A DNA stretch of 64,000 bases from Methanobrevibacter sp. YE315 (lineage in GTDB: Archaea; Methanobacteriota; Methanobacteria; Methanobacteriales; Methanobacteriaceae): the NCBI RefSeq assembly GCF_001548675.1, contig NZ_CP010834.1:1771501-1835500 (forward strand). Reading direction: 5' to 3'. This document shows, one piece after another, positions 35,620 to 46,257 of this stretch. The notes beneath the pieces were generated by a model. That model was not told the origin of the DNA and searched no databases. It was given only the letters and a program-made list of their open reading frames with translations. The stretch's first letter is position 1. Each line of letters starts with the position of its first letter. The translations under genes were made by a program, and so were the position numbers.

Positions 35620-35736
35620 ATATATTATTTGAACCATCACCCATACTTTATTTTAACATATACTCCCTTAATTAGATTATTTAAAAAGTATTTATTAACT
35701 TAAAATTCAATATGTATATAATAGGAGTGAAATATT

Positions 35737-35976
35737 ATGGAAAATTTAGAAAATATCTATGATACAATAAACACAATTGCAGAAGACCCACGAATTGATA
35801 TTTCTAAAATAGACGATTACACTTTTGATGTGGTTATTAATGGTGAGTTAATGGATTCATTTGAAAAACTTGGAGAAATCCAAAAGAAGATTGAAGAAAG
35901 TTGTTCTGATGAATACCAACTTAAAACTGTTTATGGTGATGGGCAAGATGCAAGATTAATTCTAAAAAAGAATTAA
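35737..35976 (+). CDS. Small hypothetical protein
   Basis: 79 residues with AGGAGTG before the ATG. A helix-strand-helix-strand pattern (YTFDVVINGELM, KLGEIQKKIEESC, YQLKTVYGDGQDARLILKK) suggests a ferredoxin-like mini-domain. No family recognised. It ends the plus-strand island, facing the winged-helix gene. Confidence 0.5.
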   Translation: MENLENIYDTINTIAEDPRIDISKIDDYTFDVVINGELMDSFEKLGEIQKKIEESCSDEYQLKTVYGDGQDARLILKKN

Positions 35977-35982
35977 ATATTT

Positions 35983-36249
35983 TTATTCTAAATTTTTAAC
36001 TACTTGCTCACCTTTATCTGTATGCCTATACAATCTTCCTTTTCTAACTTCTGGATTAATGCATTCAACCAATTCATGTGCTTTTAGTTCAGATAATACT
36101 TTTGAAATATGATTTGTCATAATCCCTGAATCTTTAGCAATGGCCGTTGGTATTTTAACATCACCATCTAAAGATTTCATTACTTTTGTTCTATAAGTAG
36201 AAATTTTTACATAACTAATTTCTTTTAACATTTCATCTGATAATTCCAT
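35983..36249 (-). CDS. Winged-helix transcriptional regulator
   Basis: 88 residues. Helix-turn-helix about 32-56 (PTAIAKDSGIMTNHISKVLSELKA) and wing GRLYRHTDKGEQ. Same family as 30622 and 63704 (all share NHxS-x6-LK then a GR/RxYxxTxxG wing). It closes the fibre operon on the minus strand, nine bases downstream... that is, just before the fibre gene that ends at 36258 in map order, yet transcribed after it. Confidence 0.72.
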   Translation of the reverse strand: MELSDEMLKEISYVKISTYRTKVMKSLDGDVKIPTAIAKDSGIMTNHISKVLSELKAHELVECINPEVRKGRLYRHTDKGEQVVKNLE

Positions 36250-36257
36250 ACTATCAC

Positions 36258-38267
<2,010 letters not shown>

Positions 38268-38268
<1 letters not shown>

Positions 38269-39404
38269 TATATCACTCCCGCACCGTAGAATCTAAAGTT
38301 TCTGTATGAATATTGGTCTGGCATGTTGAATACTATTGAAGGATAGCAGGTTCCTGAAGGAAAGCCATCCCTTGAACAGTTCCAGTCCCCATGCCTTACA
38401 AATTGTGTAGGATACTCCACCGTTGGATCATCCGTGTATTCATCAATAACACATGGATGGAATGCCCAAGAACAATCTACAATATATAATTTTTTATTTG
38501 GAGACTCAGGATTTCCATTGGTTTGTGTTGACATGTATGAAGTATTTTCAAAACACTGGACATAGCCTGCACTTCCACTTCCGTCTCCATACCAATACTT
38601 ACCTGCACCACCCAATCCAAAATTAGCCCATGAATCAATATTGAAGGCCATTCCAAGAGCGATGAATCTGGTTTTAGTATCATTACCTAAGTCAGACGCT
38701 ATCATAAAAAACTTATGGCCGTCTAATGAGGATTTAGTATAGCTTCCAAGCCCGGGCAATGTAATTCCAAAATAGTTTCCTGAATATCCGCTGTGAGCTT
38801 CCAGTATTATATCAACTTGTCCTGGCTCATCATCATCAAATTCCATTATGTCAAAACCAGAACTGGCCCCTACTCCATTAGCACTAAATAAGTTACTTCG
38901 TAGAGATGACGAGCTTAAATCAGAACTGTTAATTGCCGTTGTACAGTATACTCCATAGTCGCCTCCAGAAATGTTTCCGTTTCTGGCCTGAACATAGAAA
39001 TATCCTTTATCATTAGGCATTGGCACATTGACATTAACACTACCATTACTGCCTGTTGTTACTGTTCCTAAAGAAACGGGATTTGGATAAGTAAACTCAT
39101 CTGGATCAAGTCTATATACAGTAATAACTGCATTTGGCATAGGGTCTCCATGATTGTCTGTAGCTGAAACAGTAGCTGTTAAGCTATTGCCTGTTGAGAA
39201 TTTATCCACAAGGTTTACTTTAATGCTTGCCAATTGTGGAACCGGCAATTTCCTAATCAATGGAATTACACCGTCGCCTTCTGTATATCCAATTTCTTCT
39301 TTTGTTAGAATAGCTCTTAAATCGTTTCTGCATATTGTTAATCTTGAATTCATTGTCTGTTCATTAGTCATGACCTCAGAAAGGTCGGGAGGGGTGAAAG
39401 TCAT
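38268..39404 (-). CDS. Ig-like fibre/adhesin protein, paralogous layout
   Basis: 378 residues. N-terminal 1-55 (RLTICRNDLRAILTKEEI...VIPLIRKLP) matches the adaptor of the previous protein. Residues 58-155 form an Ig-like domain (NAVITVYRLD, GSVNVNVPMP). The unrelated C-terminal 220 residues are rich in Gly, Ser and aromatics with six Cys. A shared adaptor and Ig stalk with a different tip suggests tip exchange for host range. GGGAG precedes the ATG weakly. Confidence 0.65.
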
Positions 39405-39409
39405 GTTAA

Positions 39410-40390
39410 TCAGCTCCCGAGTAAATTCAAGTTTGAAGTTTGGGTGGATGTTATTGTTCCAATAGCAGTTTGGATATTTTCAATAGCTATGGCTACCGGT
39501 GCGTTTTTAATGGCATTGGTAGTGTCTGTTGTATCTAGTGAGCTTGCAAGATTAACAGGGCCAGTGTCCCCCGTGTCTCCTTTTTGACCACTAGCTCCAG
39601 TATCACCTTTAGCACCAGAGTCTCCGGTATCTCCTTTAACTCCTTGTGGTCCTGTATCACCAGTATCACCTTTCAATCCCGCAAGTTGCTGCGGTGTGAA
39701 ATCTTGATATGTGAATGCATCACCAGTATCACCTTTTGGCCCTGCAGGTCCAGTATCTCCGGTGTCTCCTTTTTGACCACTAGCTCCAGTATCACCTTTA
39801 GCACCGGATGCGCCTGTATCGCCAGTAGCTCCCTTAGGTCCTTTCAAATCAAAGTATTGGTCAACTAATGCTTTACCGTCACTTATACATGCAATGTGAC
39901 ATATATTATATTCACTCCTTGTTATAACCCAATCTCCAAGGTTTACTTCTGTTGCCCAAGGATTATCTGCCAATAAATCAGATACATAAAACCCACCATA
40001 CAATGTTGGTTGAGCTGGACACTCTGCTGAAGATAAGCTGCTATTTCTACCACTATGATACATGAATATTTGAGCGCCTGCTTTACCTGCTGGACCAGTT
40101 TCTCCAGTATCTCCGTGAATACCTGTAGCTCCGGACATGTCTGTTATGAATGTGAATTCAGAATTTCCTCTGAGATATAATTTAGCGTTATCGGGGTCTT
40201 CAACGTTAGATTGGATTGCAACAAAGCTTCCGTCTGGAACGTTAGCAAAGTCAGCTTCCATTAATGCTATTGTTGCGTATGTTTTAAAAATTGTGAATGG
40301 TGCTCCAGCAGGGCCAGTATCACCAGTAGCTCCTTGAGGCCCTGTTGCTCCCATTTCACCTCTTAAGTTTCCAACATCTCTCCAAGTCAT
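39410..40390 (-). CDS. Collagen-like fibre protein, in frame with the preceding gene
   Basis: 326 residues. It begins TWRDVGNLRG, the second half of the module LYVW...W-x-x-VGN-x-(R/K)G seen whole at 36258. Three Gly-X-Y blocks alternate with two small globular modules (25-80 and 105-180). The ATG lies one codon after the in-frame TAA of the upstream gene and has GGGAGGAATAAG as binding site. A longer fused product would result from read-through. Confidence 0.78.
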   Translation of the reverse strand: MTWRDVGNLRGEMGATGPQGATGDTGPAGAPFTIFKTYATIALMEADFANVPDGSFVAIQSNVEDPDNAKLYLRGNSEFTFITDMSGATGIHGDTGETGPAGKAGAQIFMYHSGRNSSLSSAECPAQPTLYGGFYVSDLLADNPWATEVNLGDWVITRSEYNICHIACISDGKALVDQYFDLKGPKGATGDTGASGAKGDTGASGQKGDTGDTGPAGPKGDTGDAFTYQDFTPQQLAGLKGDTGDTGPQGVKGDTGDSGAKGDTGASGQKGDTGDTGPVNLASSLDTTDTTNAIKNAPVAIAIENIQTAIGTITSTQTSNLNLLGS

Positions 40391-40393
40391 TTC

Positions 40394-41038
40394 TTATTCC
40401 TCCCATACATAAAGTTCACCATCAATTAAGTAAGCATCACCTACTTGAGGATTTGGAACATGCTCTTCCAATTCTTCAAGACTACTGTATGAGCCTTTGA
40501 TTATTGTTGATATTCCTGCAGGACCAGTGACTCCCGTATCGCCAGTGTCTCCTTTTTCTCCTTTAGCACCACTAGCTAATTTAAAACAATTAACATACTT
40601 GTATTCATCAGAATCGTCCACCGGATGTAATGCTAAATATTCACCGGAAGAATCTTTAACTGCTCCGTTTTCACCTAGTTTGATTTTATCTGCTGGTGAA
40701 ATATCTGTAACACCACTGGCTAGTTTGAGTCTGTATAGTTGGCCTAACACTAACACACTAGCTTTTCTTTGGCCATTATCCATTACTGTCGGATCATTAA
40801 CGATAATGCCTATCGGTATTTCATCATTATCGCCAGTGAATTTCTTGACCATTTCTTTTCCGATTTCTGATTTGTCTGAGATTGTAACAGTGTCTTCAGG
40901 ATATAATTTGTTTGTATAGTCATAGCCTATGCTTTGGCCTGTTTCTGTAACGACATCTTTTGATGTTACATCTCCATCATCGAGTAAAAATGTTGTGACT
41001 TCTTTTCTTTGTTCCAATAAAACTATTTGGTCTTGCAT
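40394..41038 (-). CDS. Decoration domain fused to collagen-like stalk
   Basis: 214 residues. The first 155 are homologous to the decoration protein at 23323. Then comes [19 protein letters not shown] and the first half of the fibre module (GDAYLIDGELYVWEE). So a capsid- or tail-binding base carries a collagen stalk that continues in the next gene. GAGGTGAG precedes the ATG, whose A is shared with the upstream stop. Confidence 0.78.
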   Translation of the reverse strand: MQDQIVLLEQRKEVTTFLLDDGDVTSKDVVTETGQSIGYDYTNKLYPEDTVTISDKSEIGKEMVKKFTGDNDEIPIGIIVNDPTVMDNGQRKASVLVLGQLYRLKLASGVTDISPADKIKLGENGAVKDSSGEYLALHPVDDSDEYKYVNCFKLASGAKGEKGDTGDTGVTGPAGISTIIKGSYSSLEELEEHVPNPQVGDAYLIDGELYVWEE

Positions 41039-41638
41039 TAAACACTCACCTCATATATGTGATTGCCTTTAACGTGCGGATTGCATTTGATATTCATTCC
41101 GTATTTTCTAGCTTCTGTGCAGAAATACAAGTCCTCTGACAGTACTGTGTCATTGCCGTAGATTACATATTTGAAATATGGATATGGCATTTTCTTGAAG
41201 ACATTAACATTAACGAGAGCGATTCCAAGGCCACCACCTTTAACGTCGAATGGATCGTTAGCTTTCCATAATGTTTCGCCATAGATCATGTTTTTGTCAG
41301 TGTAGTCCTTGCCAAAATCAAAGATGACAGTTTGATCTGTTGTTGTTCTTTTCTTGTAGTACCAGCCTAAAGCAATGTCAGTTTCACATTCCAATAGCTT
41401 AACTACTGTATCTTTAGGTACACTGACATCTGAATCTATCATTAACACATAGTCAAAGTCATATTTAATTGCCAGCTTTGCTATTTCGTTTCTTGCACGT
41501 GCGCAGTCATAACCGTTCATATAATCAAAGAAGAGATTATACTTTTCCGGATTTCTCAATCCATAAATACTTTTAAAGCATTCTGGTTTGATATTCTCGA
41601 ATGTTGGAACGGCAATCAGAATTTTACCTTTCATCATT
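41038..41638 (-). CDS. Glycosyltransferase-like protein (GT-A fold)
   Basis: About 199 residues from ATG 41638 (ATG 41635 equally possible), with GGAGG just upstream. KILIAVPTF starts the nucleotide-sugar fold, LMIDSDV is the metal-binding D-x-D, and GGGLGIALVN and LSEDLYFCTEARKYG follow, a GT2-like set. It could glycosylate fibre or capsid proteins, or modify host surface. The only obvious enzyme in the fibre operon. It overlaps the upstream gene by 15 bases. Confidence 0.75.
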
Positions 41639-41887
41639 GCCCTCCAATTTCTTGATTCTATCTTCAAGTTCGTTCAAATTTATCTGGTCTTCACGCTCAC
41701 ATCTATATTCATAAATGTCAATTAATGCAACAATGACAATGGCTAATGCAAATGGCAATAGTCCTTCGATTAAACTATACTTTGTGGCGTTGGTCATTAT
41801 GATGTTGATAGCTATCGCTGTTAAAACGGCACTTGAAATTGTTTTGGTAAAGTTGCAAATAAATATCTTCTTTTTTATTTTGTTCAT
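41624..41887 (-). CDS. Two-helix membrane protein with coiled-coil tail
   Basis: 87 residues. Two hydrophobic helices (about 14-33 and 42-58) are followed by a charged coiled coil (INLNELEDRIKKLEG). Small size, two spans and position beside another two-span protein make it a holin or holin-partner candidate. No family recognised. Confidence 0.55.
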   Translation of the reverse strand: MNKIKKKIFICNFTKTISSAVLTAIAINIIMTNATKYSLIEGLLPFALAIVIVALIDIYEYRCEREDQINLNELEDRIKKLEGNDER

Positions 41888-41911
41888 GATAACAATATCC
41901 TCCAGAGAAGC

Positions 41912-42163
41912 CTATTGTTTTTCAGGATAACCCAAAACTCTTTTAGCTTTCTGTTTTGCGTCTTCAACATCTCCTTCGCCTCTTATCCTGCTTGCATAAT
42001 GGCTAGCTACACCCAATATTATCATAAGGATACAGTAAGGAATGGTATTCTCGTTAATACCTAATGCTTCTGAATATAACATGACGATTGGAATTATTGT
42101 GACCAGAAATGATGTCAATATGTCAATGTCCTTTCTATTCTTTTCTAAGAATTCATAAATCAT
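41912..42163 (-). CDS. Small two-span membrane protein, holin candidate
   Basis: 83 residues from ATG 42163, nine bases after AGGAGG (ATG 42169 is too close to it). Helices at about 14-32 and 41-57 flank a short loop, and the C-terminus is basic (KQKAKRVLGYPEKQ). This is the usual outline of a holin, which would open the membrane for the lysin at 17305. The gene is far from the lysin, so the call rests on form alone. Confidence 0.5.
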   Translation of the reverse strand: MIYEFLEKNRKDIDILTSFLVTIIPIVMLYSEALGINENTIPYCILMIILGVASHYASRIRGEGDVEDAKQKAKRVLGYPEKQ

Positions 42164-42323
42164 TCTCATTTACCTCCTCTTCATAATCTTTGTATGTATG
42201 GCTTAGAATAACGCCATCAACGCAAATCTTTTCTTCAGTTCTGTAAACTTCTTCAGCGTTTTCTTCTATGTTTATCCAGGATTCGTATTCTTCCAACGTT
42301 TCAAAGTATTTGATGTATTTCAT
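42153..42323 (-). CDS. Small acidic hypothetical protein
   Basis: 56 residues from ATG 42323, which overlaps the upstream TGA (ATGA) and has GGGAGG seven bases before. Acidic, aromatic-rich (FETLEEYESWI). No family recognised. Part of a chain of overlapping small genes in the fibre operon. Confidence 0.55.
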   Translation of the reverse strand: MKYIKYFETLEEYESWINIEENAEEVYRTEEKICVDGVILSHTYKDYEEEVNENDL

Positions 42324-42511
42324 TGTGCCTCCCAAGTTATTGAGTAGTATAAGATCCCATCTTCGATTTTAAATGATATTATGGGTTTAACAGCATAAGG
42401 ATAACCACTATCGACGTATCTAGTTCCATTCCAGTAAAACCAATGGCCTGTTGAAGCGTCAATGTATGGTCCTTTATTTTCCAAAGTTCCTACGAGTTTC
42501 CTTATAGTCAT
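42320..42511 (-). CDS. Small fibre-module protein
   Basis: 63 residues. GPYIDASTGHWFYWNGTRYVDSG is a beta module commonly linked to collagen-like stretches in phage fibres. Here it stands alone as a short gene, with GGGGGAA before the ATG. It may bind the fibre or be a fibre base segment. The gap upstream (42512-42577) is an AT tract with a TTTATATAAAATAA box. Confidence 0.6.
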   Translation of the reverse strand: MTIRKLVGTLENKGPYIDASTGHWFYWNGTRYVDSGYPYAVKPIISFKIEDGILYYSITWEAQ

Positions 42512-42577
42512 GTTATTCCCCCACCAATAATATTATATTTTTTATTATATATTTTATTATATAAATTATTATTTATT

Positions 42578-43354
42578 TTATATAAAATATACATTTTGGC
42601 CATCATCACAACCTTCCCATTCCATGTATAACTTGTTGTCTTCCCAAACGAACCTTACATTATTAACAATAGCTACATCCGGAAGCTCACAATAAGTAAC
42701 CCCATCTGCATCTTTAACATAATTGGCCTGCGCCATAATGTTGGATTCTGATGGTACAATCATATTAACAACATGAGTTATCTCATCCTGTTCGAAACTG
42801 CAATCTCCAAGATCAATACAGTTCTGAGATTCAGGATACATTTCAACCTCAGACATTTGTCTATAGACCCTAATATAATCCGTATGTTCATTTTCCGTTA
42901 GATTAACGATTGACAATAGCCTTAAGTCATGGCCTTCAATAGGATTACATTCACCGTCACTGTCAATGTAAATTCTTGTATTAGGCAATATATCTTCAGC
43001 CACTGGCCTTTTGAGTTTCAATCTGAAAACATCACCTAACACGGCCACAGCAACCAATGTTAATCCTGAAGTCTTAACCTGGACTTTACCTAAAAGATAA
43101 CCGAAAGCCAATTCACCTGCCTGAGCTTTCCTAACTATTGTATGCTCCATAGTCGAAGACATATCTAAAGTTACCATATCTCCGACTGCACATTGATTTG
43201 AACAAATCCAAGCAGTATGTTCATCATTAACATATGTTCTTTCGCCCTCATCAAGAAGGCAAGCTATTATATCCATTTTCTCTGTATGTTCTAGGCCTGT
43301 TGGATATCCACGACCATGTCCAATTGTTGAATTTACATCATAATCAATAATCAT
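42578..43354 (-). CDS. Decoration-like protein, paralogue family member 3
   Basis: 258 residues. The central LVAVAVLGDVFRLKLKRPV aligns with the VLVLG-x-L-x-RLKLASG motif of 23323 and 40394. The N-terminal 100 residues keep the same strand order (ACLLDEGERTYV against TFLLDEG). A C-terminal 80-residue addition ends in aspartates and aromatics (LYMEWEGCDDG). Probably a virion surface protein. GGGTGTT precedes the ATG. Confidence 0.55.
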   Translation of the reverse strand: MIIDYDVNSTIGHGRGYPTGLEHTEKMDIIACLLDEGERTYVNDEHTAWICSNQCAVGDMVTLDMSSTMEHTIVRKAQAGELAFGYLLGKVQVKTSGLTLVAVAVLGDVFRLKLKRPVAEDILPNTRIYIDSDGECNPIEGHDLRLLSIVNLTENEHTDYIRVYRQMSEVEMYPESQNCIDLGDCSFEQDEITHVVNMIVPSESNIMAQANYVKDADGVTYCELPDVAIVNNVRFVWEDNKLYMEWEGCDDGQNVYFI

Positions 43355-43355
43355 T

Positions 43356-44546
43356 TTAAAACACCCAATCCCAATTATGGTTAATTATTTTATCTGGAAT
43401 ATGAAGTCCAGTATCGTCCATGTCATTATCATTAGCGTTCCACATTAACATTGAGCCTTTGTAGGCCTTAGTGTATTCATGACTTCCTTTATATAGGCGA
43501 ATGCCAGTTTTATCTCTTTTTGTTACTGTTACTGTTGGAATGCAATTGGCTGCAAACAATGGAGATGGAAATACTAACAACCATTTTAGATCAACATAAT
43601 TGAAATCTTCGAAATCAGTTGTAGCATAAAACGTTGGTGAGATCTGAATTTCAGCATAATCAGTTTCATAAATCTTACCAGTATTGTTTCTGCTGAATCC
43701 TTCCAGATAATCTGAGCTGTTTGAGGTTCCAGTACCTACACGGCCGTGACGATGATATTGTTTATAATTTCCTTCCTCATCACTTCCTGAAGCATAAGCA
43801 TCAAATGAACTGGCCATTACTAAAGTCTTAGCACCATTAAACATACAATAGTCCTTTTCCTCATCGGCCCAGTAGCATATTGTGCCTTTCGTATCTACTC
43901 CATAAGTTGTGAGACTGCCATCAACTTGCATCATGACATTTCCAAAAGTTGAACCATGATATGTTGCATTATCATTAACATCAACATTACCACCAATGCG
44001 TTTAAATCTAGCAACAGTAACCCTATTGTTGCTTAAAGATTGACCTGAAGCAAATGTTGTGATTAAATCAGTTGGAGAGGTTCCGTCAAGGTTAGGGACG
44101 AATCTAGCTCTTAAAAAATGACCTCCATCTGTTGAGTCATTGTTGATACTTAAACCTGAGTAGTTCATGAAAAATTGTGAGTATGTATCAGAGTTTGCAT
44201 CAAACATTAACACTTCATTACCAGTTGATAATGTGCTACTGAAGGTTGTTGATGTGTCATAAACATCCAGCAATAGCTTTGTGGTTTGTGAGATTTGGCC
44301 AACAGGAACTCTTGCAAGTATCGCTGCGCCTTGTGATTCATAAGCAGAAATATATAATACCTGACATTCAGTACCATTAGTGGTTTTGATTTTCAGATTT
44401 TTCAAATCACTTCTGAAATAATTGGAGTATGCACTGCTGGCTAAATTATCCAAAAAGATATAATCATAACTGGATGAATAGCTACCGCTCCGTTGGTTGT
44501 AATTGCTCATGATAATATTGATTTGTAATTTTTTCTGTAATGTCAT
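43356..44546 (-). CDS. Virion surface protein, probable fibre or receptor-binding
   Basis: About 396 residues from ATG 44546 (ATG 44510 gives MSNYNQRSG and is a fair alternative). The open frame to 44606 runs through a TATA box (TTTATATAAA near 44570) and is not translated in full. Rich in Ser, Thr, Asn, Tyr; beta-rich throughout, ending GSMLMWNAND and NHNWDWVF. No domain named with confidence. First gene of the fibre operon. Confidence 0.55.
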   Translation of the reverse strand: MTLQKKLQINIIMSNYNQRSGSYSSSYDYIFLDNLASSAYSNYFRSDLKNLKIKTTNGTECQVLYISAYESQGAAILARVPVGQISQTTKLLLDVYDTSTTFSSTLSTGNEVLMFDANSDTYSQFFMNYSGLSINNDSTDGGHFLRARFVPNLDGTSPTDLITTFASGQSLSNNRVTVARFKRIGGNVDVNDNATYHGSTFGNVMMQVDGSLTTYGVDTKGTICYWADEEKDYCMFNGAKTLVMASSFDAYASGSDEEGNYKQYHRHGRVGTGTSNSSDYLEGFSRNNTGKIYETDYAEIQISPTFYATTDFEDFNYVDLKWLLVFPSPLFAANCIPTVTVTKRDKTGIRLYKGSHEYTKAYKGSMLMWNANDNDMDDTGLHIPDKIINHNWDWVF

Positions 44547-44725
44547 GATTAATATTTTATTATCCTTTTTATATAAATTATATAATAAAAAAAGTAATAT
44601 TGACATTAATGATAGTTATTTGAGATTTGAAAATTATTTTGGGAAATGTTATATACATATGATTTATACAAATTATATTATAATCACATTTATCTTAGCA
44701 GTAATTTTTAAAAAAGGTGAGAAAG

Positions 44726-45922
44726 ATGGTTGATTACTTTTGTCCACGTTGTGAAAACACAGATGTAAAAGTTATTGGGCCTCAATTAATATTTTGTCCA
44801 GATTGTGATTTAGAATTATTTGTATTTAATTTTAATACCATTGTAGAAGATGTAAATAGATTAAATGAAATTAATAGAAATTTAGCAATTGGTTCTGGTT
44901 TAGATTTGGATTTAATTAATGAAAAGATTGGCATTTTAGTTAATTTATATAGATATAAAGAAGCAACAGAGATGTGTGAAAATTTATTTGTTTTAGAAGC
45001 TCCTTCTATTATTCCAAACCACATTGATAATATTCTCATAAATGAAGATGTTCCTGACGATATTGTATGTAGATTAGAAATTTTAAAAGCTAAAACTTTA
45101 TTGTTTTTAAACACCGGCATTCATAAGCGCAATTTAGACAATGAAGATGAATTATTTGAAGCTGCACAATTATATATACAATCCCCCAACTTTGAAGAAG
45201 ATGCCCTTAGATGTTGTGATTTGCTGTTAAAAAGGGATGGAAATAAAACAGACTATTTAAATGTGATGGCGGAATTATACTTTAGAACATATGATTATGA
45301 ACTTGCATTAAACTATTATAATCAATCAGGCATAATGAAATATGATGATTTTTGGTTATGGTTTAACAAAACTAGAGTCTATTTAATTCTTAAAAATTAT
45401 GATAAAGCATTAGAATGTGGCGCCATAGCAATTAATACACAAAATGTTGATCATAAATATCTTCCAGAATTGTTTAACATGTTAGGATTGGAATTTGATC
45501 TTGACAACATTTCTTATTTAAACGAGCATTATAAAAAATATTCAATTTCTATTTCTGAAATGGACTCTCTATGTGATGATGCTGAAACTCTATTAGCTAA
45601 TAATAACTTGCAAGGAGCACTAGCTAAATATGATAAATGTATATTGCTTTTTGACTGCTTTTCTGATGTTTGGTTTAATAAAGGATTGATCCATTATCAT
45701 CTGCAACAATATGAACAAGCAATATCCTGTATGGAAAAAACAATTGGAATAAATGAACGTGCTTCTAAAGCTTGGGCATTAAAAGCCGCATCACTACTTG
45801 CAATTGAGAAATATCGTGATTCTAAATATTGTGCTAAAAAAGCATTAAACTATGATAAAAATGATTTAACTGCTAAAGGAGTATTAGAATTTTTTAAATC
45901 TAATCCATTAGCTGCATTATAA
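44726..45922 (+). CDS. Zinc-ribbon plus TPR protein (operon gene 1)
   Basis: 398 residues from ATG 44726 after AAGGTGA. Residues 6-29 are a ribbon (CPRCEN...FCPDCD). The rest is helical repeat with TPR units, clear at 170-260 and 300-375 (ALAKYDKCILLFDCF, AISCMEKTIGINERA). It heads a four-gene operon ending at 50954, all of whose products carry zinc ribbons. TPR plus ribbon suggests an adaptor that gathers partners, perhaps the helicase-nuclease of gene 3. Confidence 0.75.
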   Translation: MVDYFCPRCENTDVKVIGPQLIFCPDCDLELFVFNFNTIVEDVNRLNEINRNLAIGSGLDLDLINEKIGILVNLYRYKEATEMCENLFVLEAPSIIPNHIDNILINEDVPDDIVCRLEILKAKTLLFLNTGIHKRNLDNEDELFEAAQLYIQSPNFEEDALRCCDLLLKRDGNKTDYLNVMAELYFRTYDYELALNYYNQSGIMKYDDFWLWFNKTRVYLILKNYDKALECGAIAINTQNVDHKYLPELFNMLGLEFDLDNISYLNEHYKKYSISISEMDSLCDDAETLLANNNLQGALAKYDKCILLFDCFSDVWFNKGLIHYHLQQYEQAISCMEKTIGINERASKAWALKAASLLAIEKYRDSKYCAKKALNYDKNDLTAKGVLEFFKSNPLAAL

Positions 45923-45978
45923 TTAAAAAAGTATAAATACGGAATGATAAATTTTTATATTTAATAAACGTGATAAAT

Positions 45979-46248
45979 ATGGAAATTGAAAAGATATTAT
46001 GGATTCCTGATGAATGTCCTGCATGCGGGGTTAAACTTCAAAAAGGTTCAACTAAATGTCCAAATTGCAATTATGATTTATTCAATGAATTAAATAAAAG
46101 ATGTCCAAAATGTGGAAAAAGAATTCCTTTGGGATCTAAATTTTGTATAAGATGTGGAAATGATTTAAAAAAAAGTAAATGCAATAAATGCGGTTATGAA
46201 AATGAAAAAACTTCAAAATTCTGTATTAAATGCGGTAATGTATTATAG
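45979..46248 (+). CDS. Small triple zinc-ribbon protein (operon gene 2)
   Basis: 89 residues from ATG 45979. Five CxxC pairs and one C-x2-C-like end give about three ribbons: CPACG/CPNCN, CPKCG/CIRCG and CNKCG/CIKCG. No other domain. Ribbons of this kind bind zinc and mediate protein or nucleic acid contact. Nine bases before the helicase start. Confidence 0.72.
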   Translation: MEIEKILWIPDECPACGVKLQKGSTKCPNCNYDLFNELNKRCPKCGKRIPLGSKFCIRCGNDLKKSKCNKCGYENEKTSKFCIKCGNVL

Positions 46249-46257
46249 GGTGATTCA

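Noticed and set aside
41202-41214. Fourth copy of ATTAACATTAACG
   Set aside because: It lies inside the glycosyltransferase gene where it encodes VNVN; the partner GATATATATG is absent.
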